Assembly: GCF_037055275.1 (NCBI RefSeq)
Contig: NZ_CP146343.1
Span: 4,064,501 to 4,128,500 of the forward strand
Reading direction: 5' to 3'
DNA: 64,000 nt
Origin: Pseudomonas sp. ML2-2023-3
GTDB lineage: Bacteria > Pseudomonadota > Gammaproteobacteria > Pseudomonadales > Pseudomonadaceae
A program made the translations under genes and the position numbers. Positions 7,526 to 16,546 of this stretch are shown here, one piece after another. The notes under the pieces were generated by a model. That model did not search any database and had not been told where the DNA came from. It was given only the letters and a program-made list of their open reading frames with translations. The stretch's first letter is position 1. Each line of letters begins with the position of its first letter.

Positions 7526-8452
7526 ATGCTCAAAGGTTTAGCCATCACGCCCCCGATTTTGGGCCGCATTTCCATCGGCAAGGTCGTCGAAAAGAACGGC
7601 AAGCGTCTGCCGGAAAAGGACGATCAATTCACCCTCACCTCCCAAGTACAGAGCCGCGAGGGCTGGTTACTGCATCCACTCAACGAGGAGCTGCGCAATG
7701 GCCAGGACGGCAAGCTGCGCAGCATTCCGATCCGGCTGCTGTTCAACGAGCCCGACCTCAACTTTCGGGCTGACTATAGCCTGTTCGACCGTAACACCGG
7801 ACGACCAGTCTGTGTAGGCAACGGTGAGACCTGCAAGCGTTTGACCAAGGACGGCATTCAGTCGTTGCCCTGCCCTTCACCGGATGGTTGTTCATTGGCT
7901 CAAGGCAATGCCTGCAAGCCTTACGGCCGGCTGAACGTGGTGATTGGCGATGACGATCCGTTGGGCAGCTTTGTCTTTCGTACCACGGGCTACAACAGCA
8001 TCCGTACCCTGGCGGCACGCCTACATTACCTACAAGCCATTTCCGGAGACCGTCTCGCCTGCCTGCCGCTGGAGTTGCGTCTTCGCGGCAAGTCCACCCG
8101 CCAAAGCCACGGCACGCCGATCTTCTACGTGGACATCACCGTGCGCAGCGGGTTTAGCCTAGAAGACGCCTTGCTGGAAGCCAAACAACTGGAGGAAACC
8201 CGGCAAGCCGCAGGCTTTGATCAGACCGCCTTGGATCACGCGGCACAACAGGGATTTAGCAACGGAGCTTTTGAAGACAGTGATGAGGACACCGGGGCCA
8301 TCGTCGAGGAGTTCTTTCCCGCAGCTGAAGATCAGACCAGCAAGACAGAAGCAGCCCCCAAACCAGCGGCCCCTGCCAAAACCTCACTGGTACAAAAACT
8401 GGAATCCAAATCCCTCCAAAGCGGCAGTGACCACTCTGCTCGCGCCCACTGA
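7526..8452 (+). CDS. ICE Cys-rich 'hydrolase or metal-binding' protein
   Basis: A 308-residue protein from ATG 7526 with AGGAG at 7514-7518; the upstream open frame lacks family similarity. It starts MLKGLAITPPILGRISIGKV. A cluster of cysteines (VCVGNGETCKRL, LPCPSPDGC, ACKPYGRL; residues ~90-135) probably binds a metal. A conserved FRTTGYNSIRTLAARL segment follows. The tail (from ~235) is acidic, then Ala/Pro-rich. In Pseudomonas ICEs this protein is annotated as hydrolase or metal-binding and sits between the YqaJ nuclease and RadC, as here. No catalytic role is proven. A decayed second copy of the same gene lies at 26.66-26.92 kb. Confidence 0.65.
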   Translation: MLKGLAITPPILGRISIGKVVEKNGKRLPEKDDQFTLTSQVQSREGWLLHPLNEELRNGQDGKLRSIPIRLLFNEPDLNFRADYSLFDRNTGRPVCVGNGETCKRLTKDGIQSLPCPSPDGCSLAQGNACKPYGRLNVVIGDDDPLGSFVFRTTGYNSIRTLAARLHYLQAISGDRLACLPLELRLRGKSTRQSHGTPIFYVDITVRSGFSLEDALLEAKQLEETRQAAGFDQTALDHAAQQGFSNGAFEDSDEDTGAIVEEFFPAAEDQTSKTEAAPKPAAPAKTSLVQKLESKSLQSGSDHSARAH

Positions 8453-8499
8453 TCACGCGTCCAACCTGACCCAATGTCTTCCAATTCAAGAGAATACCC

Positions 8500-8997
8500 A
8501 TGAAATATCACAAGCTCAAAGCCGGTGAAACGACCGGCACCTATGTCATGGACTCCCCGGTTACCGAAGCCGATATCTTGCAGATGGCGCAACAACTGGC
8601 AATGAGCCGTCTGTCTAAAGGCAGAGCATTGACTGAGCCGAAGCAGGTCTTCAGCCACCTGCAAACACTGTTGCAATACCATGAGCACGAAGTCTTTGCT
8701 TTGCTGCTACTCGATACCAAGCACCGGGTTATAGGCTTTAGAGAACTGTTCAGAGGCACGCTGGATGGGGCCAGCGTATATCCACGGGAAGTAGTCAAGA
8801 TCGCTCTGGAGCACAACGCGGCAGCCGTGATCTTGGTTCACAACCACCCCTCTGGCGATCCAGAACCCAGCCAAGCCGATCGCACACTGACTAAAACCCT
8901 CAAGAATGCCCTCAACATGGAAGGCACTCAGATATTGGATCATGTCGTCGTGGGATGTGAAGGCTGCGTGTCGTTGGCTGAACGAGGCTACCTGTAA
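8500..8997 (+). CDS. radC: RadC-like JAMM-domain protein
   Basis: A 165-residue protein starting MKYHKLKAGETTGTYVMDSP. It carries the JAB/MPN+ motif HNHPSGDPEPSQAD (His-x-His near residues 114-116, Asp ~120) that coordinates zinc in JAMM metalloenzymes. The helix-hairpin-helix N-domain of chromosomal RadC (about 220 residues) is absent, as usual for the short mobile-element type. In spite of the historical name, a DNA-repair role is not established. It closes the YqaJ/metal-binding/RadC set. A diverged fragment of the same gene (codons ~12-48) is found at 16174-16290, on the far side of the DprA/RecQ operon. Confidence 0.8.
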   Translation: MKYHKLKAGETTGTYVMDSPVTEADILQMAQQLAMSRLSKGRALTEPKQVFSHLQTLLQYHEHEVFALLLLDTKHRVIGFRELFRGTLDGASVYPREVVKIALEHNAAAVILVHNHPSGDPEPSQADRTLTKTLKNALNMEGTQILDHVVVGCEGCVSLAERGYL

Positions 8998-9101
8998 TCT
9001 CTATAGGCACGCCGTCCGATAGACTGCCCTTGGCTGATGCCTGGGCGGTCATCGGCACGGCCCCCAATTACTTATTTTTTGTGGTGATCCAGCGTTTGTA
9101 C

Positions 9102-9692
9102 TCAGCTTCGGCTGCAGCCAAAGCCATGGCTGCCATCCACAAAGACCTTGGTAGCCGACTTGCAGAGATAACTTGTTCGGTGGAAGAACACAGCCTGCCC
9201 AACCAAGTCGTCACGACGTAAGTGGTAGTAGGGATTCGGCGGGATCTCGACCAAGCCGCTGACAGCCCCTACTGATAGGCCCAAGGCGCTGGCCCATGCC
9301 TCCACCAGACGGTTGAACATATTGTCCCTGCCGGGCTCAAACTTACCCAGCGCGTTGAAGGCATCGTAGTTCAACAGGATAGCCAGATGGTGGTGCGGCT
9401 TGCAGTGCTGGCCATGCTCTCGCGCCCAGACGTATCGGACCTTGCTGTCGTGAGTATAGGGATTGGATTGGCGAGCTATGTTGCGGTTATGTCGGATTTA
9501 GGCTTTAAAAAACTCGATGAAACGCTCAATGACCTGGTTCGTGTACGTGTAGTCAGGTAGCTGAACTCCCACAGGCATCCGGTATACCGCGCACAGGATT
9601 GCATCGGCGCAGCGGTCAATGGTGAGTGTCATGGCAGCACCGGCGCAGCGCAACCCCAAGCGGCCTGCTATGGCCGGATGCTCAACGGCCAA
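9102..9692 (-). pseudogene. Inovirus Gp2 / YagK-YfjJ-like replication protein, interrupted
   Basis: The minus strand reads VQLPDYTYTNQVIERFIEFF, KA, a TAA stop at 9498-9500, then in the same frame IRHNRNIARQSNPYTHDSKV and VWAREHGQHCKPHHHLAILL. It goes on through HLRRDDLVGQAVFFHRTSYL to a TGA at 9102. This is the YagK/YfjJ C-terminal family, related to replication initiators of filamentous phages and found in many Pseudomonas islands; the HxxPHHH-like cluster is typical. An in-frame nonsense codon splits it and the N-terminus is short or uncertain. It is probably a relic of an integrated inovirus or satellite. Confidence 0.65.
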
Positions 9693-9974
9693 TGCACTGG
9701 GCCACAGTTCTGATTTGACTCCCCCATGCTCGCTTAGAGCGCGATTCTGCCGGCAGCTCTCTTTTCAACAGAATCGGCCAAAAACGGTCATTTACAGTCT
9801 ATGAGCTCAGGGCAGTTGGACGCGACGAGGCTCCCCATGAACACTGTGAATGCAAGCGGACAGCCCAAATCTTTTGATTTGCACTTGGCATCTGAAAAAG
9901 CGATCCTACCGATGCGAAAATGCCGGGATTGGTAGTCATCTCTTTGTTTGGCGAGAGAGAAATAAGGAAATTCA
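9693..9974. other. Non-coding spacer before the DprA operon
   Basis: No gene is recognised. It presumably holds the promoter of the operon starting at 9975. The segment around 9890-9970 is AT-richer than its surroundings, but I could not fix -35/-10 boxes with confidence. Confidence 0.3.
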
Positions 9975-10937
9975 GTGCGAATAACAGACATTCTTGTAAT
10001 TCGAAGCTTGAAAGGTGTCGGCAACCGCACCTTGGTGAAACTCATTGAGTTTTACCACGCTAACAACCTGAAGACGATTCGCGAGCTAGATTTCGCTAAG
10101 GTACCAAAACTCAGCAGCTCGATAACGCAGACAGTCGAAGATTTATTCGCCAGCGGTAAATATGACGCGTTGAGCTTGGACTATGAGAAGTCCATCTCCA
10201 AATGGAATGAAGCGGGAATCCATGTCTTGGTTTACGGCTCTGCCGAATATCCCAGCCAGCTCAATTCACTTTCCGACCCGCCACCGCTACTGTTCTGTAA
10301 AGGCAATTGCGACCTTATAAAATATCCCAAGTCCATTGCGGTCGTCGGCACCCGCAACAACACCAGACTAGGCGAAATAATCGCTTACAAAACGGTGGAG
10401 CACTTTTCCAAACAAGGGTTCTGCATAGTCAGCGGCCTAGCTCTCGGCATTGATGCCATCGCACACCGCGCAGCCCTTGATAACCATGGCCATACCGTAG
10501 CGGTACTGGTCGACTTGATCAGTATAGCCCCGACCAATCACCGTGGCTTGGCAGAACAGATACTTAGCCAGGGCGGTCTGCTGGTTTCGGAAAACCCACC
10601 CGGCACCAAAGTAATTCCTGCCTTTTTCGCCAAGCGCGATCGCATTCAGGCAGGACTCACGCGGGCGGTTTTTGCCATTGAAACGGCCATCGACGGCGGA
10701 ACCATGCACGCGGTCAAGGCGGCCAACTCCATGCATCGCAAGGTCTACGTCCCCAATGCTAGCGCCGCCGGGTATCCGGACCTCGGCATCGAACAGATCA
10801 GCGGCACACAGCAGTTGGTGAATTCCGGAATAGCAACGCCATACACACGTGACACCTACGCGGAAATCTCCCTGGAGCTCACTCAGCTGGCAGCATCCTT
10901 TGAAGAAAGGTCGAGGGAAACAGGAAGTTCTCTATGA
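9975..10937 (+). CDS. DprA/Smf-like DNA-processing protein, first gene of candidate defence operon
   Basis: A 320-residue protein with a GTG start at 9975, five bases after AAGGAAA. Residues 1-~60 form a short helical domain (RSLKGVGNRTLVKLIEF, HhH-like). A Rossmann-fold DprA core follows (~95-290): YPSQLNSLSDPPPLLFCKGN, AVVGTRNNTRLG, IVSGLALGIDAIAHRAAL, SENPPGTKVIP and FAKRDRIQAGLTRAVFAIE. DprA proteins bind single-stranded DNA and load RecA during transformation. Copies outside that context often occur in defence islands. The usual SGSL motif near the end is altered (DGGTMHA), which sets it apart from housekeeping DprA. Its stop overlaps the start of the next gene by 4 bp (ATGA), so the DprA-like protein and the 1561-residue fusion are coupled. 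Cytoplasmic. Confidence 0.8.
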   Translation: MRITDILVIRSLKGVGNRTLVKLIEFYHANNLKTIRELDFAKVPKLSSSITQTVEDLFASGKYDALSLDYEKSISKWNEAGIHVLVYGSAEYPSQLNSLSDPPPLLFCKGNCDLIKYPKSIAVVGTRNNTRLGEIIAYKTVEHFSKQGFCIVSGLALGIDAIAHRAALDNHGHTVAVLVDLISIAPTNHRGLAEQILSQGGLLVSENPPGTKVIPAFFAKRDRIQAGLTRAVFAIETAIDGGTMHAVKAANSMHRKVYVPNASAAGYPDLGIEQISGTQQLVNSGIATPYTRDTYAEISLELTQLAASFEERSRETGSSL

Positions 10938-13900
10938 TCAAATGCATTATTGTCGATCTAGATGGAACGCTTGTTGATACCTCTGCCGTAGCGGAGCTGC
11001 GTGCCCAAAAAAGATGGAGGGAAGTGGAGTCCAATATCCAGCGCTGCACACCCTATCATGAAGCCGTTGACTTACTTAACACAGCCCGCGCCGCCAGCAT
11101 CAAGGTGGCCCTTTTTACAAACTCTCCTTTGAACTATGTTCGGAATATTCTAAAGCACTTTCAACTTGCCGTTGACTACATCGTTGCGTATCACGACGTT
11201 CGGAATCGCAAGCCGGCAAGCGACGGCGTCGAAAAGATACGACAGCATTTCGGAGTTTCCTGCGAAGAAACGATTTATATCGGCGATAGCGAGCAGGATA
11301 GAGAGTGTGCACTCAATGCCCAGGTGAAGTTTTTCGCAACCGGCTGGGGAGAGGCTCCTGATATCGGAACTCACCGATCAAGCGCGGCCGAAATACTTGA
11401 GTGCATCGAGACCAGCATCGGTCATAACCAGCCGAAGCAATTTCGCACCAACCTCATTCAGAACGGCCACAGACTCCACCTAGGCTATTATCTAGGCGAC
11501 ATCAAGCAGGAAGTCTGGGCCTTCAAAAATCACGAGAAAAAAGCGGTTGAACGCTGGATCAACAAAGCGCTGGAGGTTTGCGACTCCCTACCACCAATAG
11601 ACTTCGTCGTAAGGGCCTTCGGCCATGCGGAGCTGGATACCTCTGCCAACACCACCCCATTAGATCTACTCGGCGCCAGGCTGGCCGCCTCGATCGGCGC
11701 CGACTACCGCCCTGATTGCCTGCACAAGAGCCGCCCATTTGTTAAGTCAACGATGTGCTCGGCAAAGGAACGTGCCCAACAGGCGCACGGCGCGTATATC
11801 GCAACCCCAAGCATTGCGGTGTCGCAAGAGGATAGCGGACCGACCTTCCTGGTTGTCGACGATGTACTAACTTCAGGCGCCACAACCGGCGACATTGTCC
11901 GGGCGCTTTCGGAGGCGTATCCCAGGGCGCGGGTATTCATCTTTACACTGGTCAAGACCCTTTACCGGGCCGAATGCGAGCACAACAGTACCGAAGCACA
12001 ACACAACGCCCAGCTCTTTCAAAACCTTTACAGTTCAACGCAGAAGCTGCCTGAGGCAGCTAGCGTAAGGACTGATGCACCTCGCCACTCAGGCAGAGCA
12101 CGTCTGGTCAGCAAAAAGTTCAGTGCAAACTACGCAAACACCAACCACAACTTCGTTTTCCACAACCTCAGATCCTACTCCATTGCATCGGAACCTGAGT
12201 CGAAGCCAATCCTCGATGTTGTGTATGTCCTCAGGAATATGCTCCAGCGTGGCAAGCCCACTATCGCCTCACGTAGACTGAGGAGTGCGTTTGGGCTCAA
12301 GTACTGCCAGAGCGGACTGGAGTTTGCCAGCCAAGCACTTATTTCGCCCAAGCCTCTTGATTGGCGACGGTTGATCAGAGGAGATAGCAGAACCGGAAAC
12401 TATCCGGCCAAGCGCTTTTTCGACGAGCTGATGAGGAAGTATTTTGGTGAATATCAATTCGTCAAACAGCTTACCCTGCCCGAAGTTAATATTTTCGAAA
12501 TGACGCAAGTCTACGTCGATCAGTTCCAAAATCGGCAGGTAGATTTTTTCATTCCGCAGGCGGGACTGATCTTCGAAATTGATGGTAAGCAGCATGAAGC
12601 GTCAGTGGATGACAAAGGCCGCGATGAGTTCACCCAGACACTTGGCTTGAAAACCATTCGATTCACAACCGAAGAGATTGCCACCGAAAGTCAGAGCTTC
12701 ATTGGCAAAATGTCCAGCGCTGTCGATCATATGAGAATGATTGACCGGCTTGAACAAGAGGGGATACTGAGCCCTCCCAACGGGCTGACTCTCCGGGACT
12801 ACCGGCTCGCCTACAACGAGGGTGTCGATATAGGCAGCCCCAGCATTCGATTGACGGCTGCGATCCGCTTTCAACTGCTTGTTCTGGAGCTGATCGAATG
12901 TGGCGAAATCCGGCTGGGTGAAGCAAAAAAGCTTGCTTTCCTAAACCGCGACGGTATCGATTTCGCGCATCAAGGCATCGGAGATCTGGCAGAACTGCTG
13001 TCGCAGCTACTGACGCTCAGGGGGCTGCCGAAGCTGGAGCTTAAAGTGGATCTGGAGGAGATCGAAAACTCAGTAAGCTTTCCCTCGGACGATGCCCTAC
13101 TAATAGATTTCAGCATTTTGGAGCGCTTTGATGACTCGTTCCAGGTCAACCCAAATGTCATCTATGCACGTACTCACTACCTCGACTTCTATCGCTGCTT
13201 TGCCAACTCCAATGCGCTCTCCATGGAGAATTGCGCGCTTGTTGACTACGACTTCTTCGAGATGTCGTGCTCCGAGCCCATTTGCTATCAACTCGATTTA
13301 AGCCCGGGAAGCAGTCAGAGGGAGGCGTTGAAATTCTTCCTCGGAAACCTTTTCCTCCCTCTGCTGGACGATGTGAATTTTCGAGAGGGTCAGCTCGGAA
13401 TCATCGGCTCCGCATTGTCGAGGAAAGGCACTATCGGTCTGTTACCAACCGGAGCAGGCAAGTCGATCTGTTATCAGCTTTCTGCGGTCCTGCAGCCCGC
13501 TATCAGTTTCGTGGTCTGCCCAATCAAGAGCCTGATGTATGACCAGAAGGCTGATCTGGACACCATCGGCTTTATGCGTAGCAATTTCATCACCAGCGAT
13601 CTGAAGCCTGATCAGAAAATTAGGATCCAGAATGACTTCGGGCGGGGCAAATACTTCCTCGTGTTTATCTCCCCGGAGCGGTTCCAGACGCAGAGCTTCC
13701 GAAGTGAGATGACCGCCATCGGTCTTGATCGTGCCTTTGCCTATGCCGTGATCGATGAGGCCCACTGTTTATCCGAGTGGGGACACGACTTCAGAACCTC
13801 GTACCTAAATCTGGCCAACACCATCGAGAGGCTCGCTCCCGATGCCAGCTACATCGGCTTGACCGCAACCGCTTCCGTCAATGTTCTCAAGGACATTCAG

Positions 13901-15619
13901 TCGGAATTCAACATCCCTGATGAAAATGTGCGCACACCTCTTGATTACACCAGGGAAGAGCTGTCATTTCATGTGATTGATGACCGGGGCCACAAGACTG
14001 ACGCACTGATCCAACTGGTGGACGAGATGGAGGCCAAGTGGAACGGATCTGCCTCGGCAGAGCAAGGATCGAAGGCTGGTATCATCTTTACTTCGACCGT
14101 CAACGGGCAAAAGGGCTGTTACAAGCTGGCAGGAAAGCTCTCCTCCACATTGGGCATGGATGTCCGCTTTTTTTCAGGCTCAGCGCCGTCAAGCGGAAGC
14201 ATGGGGGGCGACGCATTCGATGCCTACAAGCGAGAGGTGCAAAACGACTTCAAGGCCAGCAAATACCGCCTGCTGACCGCCACCAAAGCCTTTGGCATGG
14301 GGGTCAACAAAGGGAACATTGCTTATACCGTTCACTATGGCATTCCCGGATCCATGGAAGCCCTCTACCAGGAGGCCGGTCGGGCGGGTCGGGACAAACG
14401 ATTGTTTACAGACGCCCCTGCCGACTGCTACGTACTTCTGACAAAGGAACGAAATATCGGCCTGTTGGACAAGGTCTGGGATGCTGCAACCTCGGTGGCC
14501 GAGCTCAAGGAGTCCGTCAAAGGTTTGAGCCGCGAAAGCGATGTAAACACCAACCTTTATCTGATGACGCAAAACCTCGACACTATAAATGATGAGTTCA
14601 AGCTGCTGACCGCAATCTATCAGTATTTCTTGCAGAACAGCGATGTCCAGACCATCTCAGCAAGCGCCTCCCAGTTTGGTACTGACAAATTCAAATTTGA
14701 AAAGGCGGTTTATCGACTCTTCCAGCTCGGCATCGTTTTAGACTGGCTCGTTGAAGATTTCTTCAAGGGCCGGCTGACGATCGAGTTCAGTTGCCCCGAT
14801 GAAGAGCAACTGCAGAAGAATCTTGAGATTAAGCTCAGAAAATACGATACCAGCTTCAAGCTGAGCGACATCTTCCAAAGCAGCAATCAGTACCACAGGA
14901 TCCTGTGCGAGCGCTTGGACAAGGGGACGATCGACAAAAACCAGTTCATCTTTCTTGTTCTACTCCTCTGGTCATACGATCATTTTGCGTATAACCGCCG
15001 CCAGTCACTAAAAACAGTGTATGAGCAATGCAGCGATCTGGCGGCCGGCAAGATCAGTGAGGAGGACTTCAAGAACCGCCTGGAAGGCTATTTCAAGTTC
15101 AACGAGTCCAGCCATCTGATGGCTCACCTTGCGGAAAATCCTGATGACATCTCTGTCTGGCTATCTATCTTTTTTGAGGAAGATAGCGCATCCGACTCGA
15201 AGGAAATCATCAGCACAGCGAAGCTCTCCACTCTGAAAGAGCAACTCTCGCGCTTTCTGGAGTCCTACAAGGACAATATCTGCCTGAATTACTTAAGCGG
15301 CATACTCCGTCTGACGACCGATGAATTCGATGACGCTGATGGAGAGCGGCGCATGGCCTCGTCCCTGGAGCGTCTCAAACAGCAGTGCAGTGAACAGGTC
15401 GAAGCGTTGATCCGGGATACCTTGAAGCTCAAACCGCTGTTCTCGGTTGATGCCCAGTGCCGTTTCGCAAGGTTGATTAATGAAAAATTCCCCGAATCGC
15501 CTTTCCTTGAAATAATAAATGCCGAATTCGAGGATCCCTATTCCTACCATCAGCTTTTGACTCCCCTGCTTACGAGGCTCGCCAAGCTCACGACTATTTA
15601 TAAAGGAATCGAGTGGTGA
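10934..15619 (+). CDS. HAD phosphatase - phosphoribosyltransferase - PD-(D/E)XK-like nuclease - RecQ helicase fusion (1561 aa)
   Basis: Four recognisable modules lie in one chain. Residues 1-~145 are a HAD hydrolase (IIVDLDGTLVDT, then IYIGDSEQDRECA). Residues ~175-345 are a ComF-type phosphoribosyltransferase (YYLGDIKQEVWAFK; PRPP loop VVDDVLTSGATTGD near 307-318). Residues ~500-590 are a restriction-endonuclease-like DUF559/Vsr-type domain (VDFFIPQAGLIFEIDGKQH, with D...ExDGxxH residues). Residues ~810-1165 are a RecQ-family SF2 helicase (LPTGAGKSICYQL near 836; DEAHCLSEWGHDFR near 941; YQEAGRAGRD near 1148). The last ~400 residues are helical and unassigned. The gene overlaps the DprA-like gene by 4 bp and the next gene by 4 bp. 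The HAD and PRTase modules suggest making or removing a nucleotide-like molecule, while the nuclease and helicase suggest DNA attack; that combination is inference. No frameshift seen. Confidence 0.8.
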   Translation: MIKCIIVDLDGTLVDTSAVAELRAQKRWREVESNIQRCTPYHEAVDLLNTARAASIKVALFTNSPLNYVRNILKHFQLAVDYIVAYHDVRNRKPASDGVEKIRQHFGVSCEETIYIGDSEQDRECALNAQVKFFATGWGEAPDIGTHRSSAAEILECIETSIGHNQPKQFRTNLIQNGHRLHLGYYLGDIKQEVWAFKNHEKKAVERWINKALEVCDSLPPIDFVVRAFGHAELDTSANTTPLDLLGARLAASIGADYRPDCLHKSRPFVKSTMCSAKERAQQAHGAYIATPSIAVSQEDSGPTFLVVDDVLTSGATTGDIVRALSEAYPRARVFIFTLVKTLYRAECEHNSTEAQHNAQLFQNLYSSTQKLPEAASVRTDAPRHSGRARLVSKKFSANYANTNHNFVFHNLRSYSIASEPESKPILDVVYVLRNMLQRGKPTIASRRLRSAFGLKYCQSGLEFASQALISPKPLDWRRLIRGDSRTGNYPAKRFFDELMRKYFGEYQFVKQLTLPEVNIFEMTQVYVDQFQNRQVDFFIPQAGLIFEIDGKQHEASVDDKGRDEFTQTLGLKTIRFTTEEIATESQSFIGKMSSAVDHMRMIDRLEQEGILSPPNGLTLRDYRLAYNEGVDIGSPSIRLTAAIRFQLLVLELIECGEIRLGEAKKLAFLNRDGIDFAHQGIGDLAELLSQLLTLRGLPKLELKVDLEEIENSVSFPSDDALLIDFSILERFDDSFQVNPNVIYARTHYLDFYRCFANSNALSMENCALVDYDFFEMSCSEPICYQLDLSPGSSQREALKFFLGNLFLPLLDDVNFREGQLGIIGSALSRKGTIGLLPTGAGKSICYQLSAVLQPAISFVVCPIKSLMYDQKADLDTIGFMRSNFITSDLKPDQKIRIQNDFGRGKYFLVFISPERFQTQSFRSEMTAIGLDRAFAYAVIDEAHCLSEWGHDFRTSYLNLANTIERLAPDASYIGLTATASVNVLKDIQSEFNIPDENVRTPLDYTREELSFHVIDDRGHKTDALIQLVDEMEAKWNGSASAEQGSKAGIIFTSTVNGQKGCYKLAGKLSSTLGMDVRFFSGSAPSSGSMGGDAFDAYKREVQNDFKASKYRLLTATKAFGMGVNKGNIAYTVHYGIPGSMEALYQEAGRAGRDKRLFTDAPADCYVLLTKERNIGLLDKVWDAATSVAELKESVKGLSRESDVNTNLYLMTQNLDTINDEFKLLTAIYQYFLQNSDVQTISASASQFGTDKFKFEKAVYRLFQLGIVLDWLVEDFFKGRLTIEFSCPDEEQLQKNLEIKLRKYDTSFKLSDIFQSSNQYHRILCERLDKGTIDKNQFIFLVLLLWSYDHFAYNRRQSLKTVYEQCSDLAAGKISEEDFKNRLEGYFKFNESSHLMAHLAENPDDISVWLSIFFEEDSASDSKEIISTAKLSTLKEQLSRFLESYKDNICLNYLSGILRLTTDEFDDADGERRMASSLERLKQQCSEQVEALIRDTLKLKPLFSVDAQCRFARLINEKFPESPFLEIINAEFEDPYSYHQLLTPLLTRLAKLTTIYKGIEW

Positions 15620-16170
15620 ACGACTTACAAAAACTGAACAAAGTCATAGGTTCGCTTGAGGAGCAAGCCTCCCAAGTAACGGAGTTCAATGGAATTCTGC
15701 GAGCGATAAACGATGCGCGCTCGGAGATTAATGCGAGCAATGGCGCCCTAGCATCACTGTCCAATGAACAGAAGCAACTCATCAAGGACTGTTACGGCAA
15801 GTTTGATGACTTTGACAAACGCTTTTCCGATCTCGAAAAGAAGCTGACTCACTTGGAAGAAGGCCAGGATAGAGTGCTGCGAATCATCGGCGAGCTGAAG
15901 ATCCTCTCCCCTGACCAGTTCGAGCATGGGCGAGACAAAATCCTGTTGAAGCTTACCGAGCTCAATTTCCTGACCCCGGTCCAGTACGACGAAGGACGTC
16001 AAGCTGCTAATGAAGAGTTGAACTATACGATTAGTGAACTGGCGCAGAAGATCGAACAGGCCAATCGCGCTCATCAGGCGTCACTCAAGTCGCTAAAGGC
16101 AATGACTGTCTTGGGTATACTTGCGTTGGCGGGAGGTATCACATTTCTCGCGTATGTCTTACTGCACTAG
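15616..16170 (+). CDS. Coiled-coil protein with C-terminal membrane anchor
   Basis: About 184 residues from GTG 15616, which overlaps the previous stop (GTGA). The GTG at 15613 is possible; AAAGGAA lies just upstream. It starts VNDLQKLNKVIGSLEEQASQ. Almost the whole chain is charged alpha-helix with heptads (KLTHLEEGQDRVLRIIGELK and LTELNFLTPVQYDEGRQAA). It ends in one hydrophobic segment (MTVLGILALAGGITFLAYVL, residues ~162-182), so it should be a tail-anchored membrane protein. It is translationally coupled to the RecQ fusion and is the third component of the operon. A membrane sensor or scaffold is a reasonable guess; I recognise no family. Confidence 0.65.
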   Translation: MNDLQKLNKVIGSLEEQASQVTEFNGILRAINDARSEINASNGALASLSNEQKQLIKDCYGKFDDFDKRFSDLEKKLTHLEEGQDRVLRIIGELKILSPDQFEHGRDKILLKLTELNFLTPVQYDEGRQAANEELNYTISELAQKIEQANRAHQASLKSLKAMTVLGILALAGGITFLAYVLLH

Positions 16171-16173
16171 CGA

Positions 16174-16290
16174 GAGGACGTTGGTTATTATGTCATGGAG
16201 TCGCCTGTCACTGAGGCCGACATTCTGCAGATGGCTCAACAGCTGGCGATGAGTCGTCTGTCTAAAGGCCGGGCACTGACTGAGTCCAAG
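16174..16290 (+). pseudogene. Fragment of a second, diverged radC gene
   Basis: In frame, 16174-16290 reads YYVMESPVTEADILQMAQQL and continues AMSRLSKGRALTES. This is almost identical in protein to codons 14-47 of the intact radC at 8500, but with many synonymous differences. Similarity stops at both ends. It starts three bases after the stop of the preceding coiled-coil gene, so the DprA/RecQ operon lies between a whole and a partial radC. Confidence 0.75.
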
Positions 16291-16299
16291 AATGTTGGC

Positions 16300-16546
16300 G
16301 CCGACGCGGAATTGACGCAGTGCCGAGATGTCAGTGACCCAGTCTGATACTTCGCGAGCTATTACCTTTGCCGGATTTGTGCGGTTTTGGAGATGGGTCA
16401 GTCTTGCATCAGCACGTGGGTCAATTCGGCACGAGCGCCAACAGTCATGCGAAAGAAGTGGTGGAAGCATGGCGAACAAAAATCCTTAGTACGGGCGGTC
16501 CGGCGAGGCGAAGATTGCCAATGATTTACGCATTGTGCCTCTCTCC
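16300..16546. other. Insertion-sequence debris with repeated GGGTCA motifs
   Basis: No gene. Motifs GTGACCCAGTCTG (about 16342), GATGGGTCAGTC (about 16393) and GTGGGTCAATTCGGCACGAG (about 16420) occur within 100 bp. The last is close to the sequence at 1612-1632 beside the EAL remnant. Spaced GGGTCA repeats like these resemble the multiple transposase-binding ends of IS21-family elements, but no transposase gene is left. The remainder up to 16546 is unassigned. Confidence 0.35.

Noticed and set aside
14038..14592. A 184-codon plus frame within the RecQ fusion
   Set aside because: Overlaps the helicase domain in another frame and has the Arg/Gly-rich make-up of a shadow frame.
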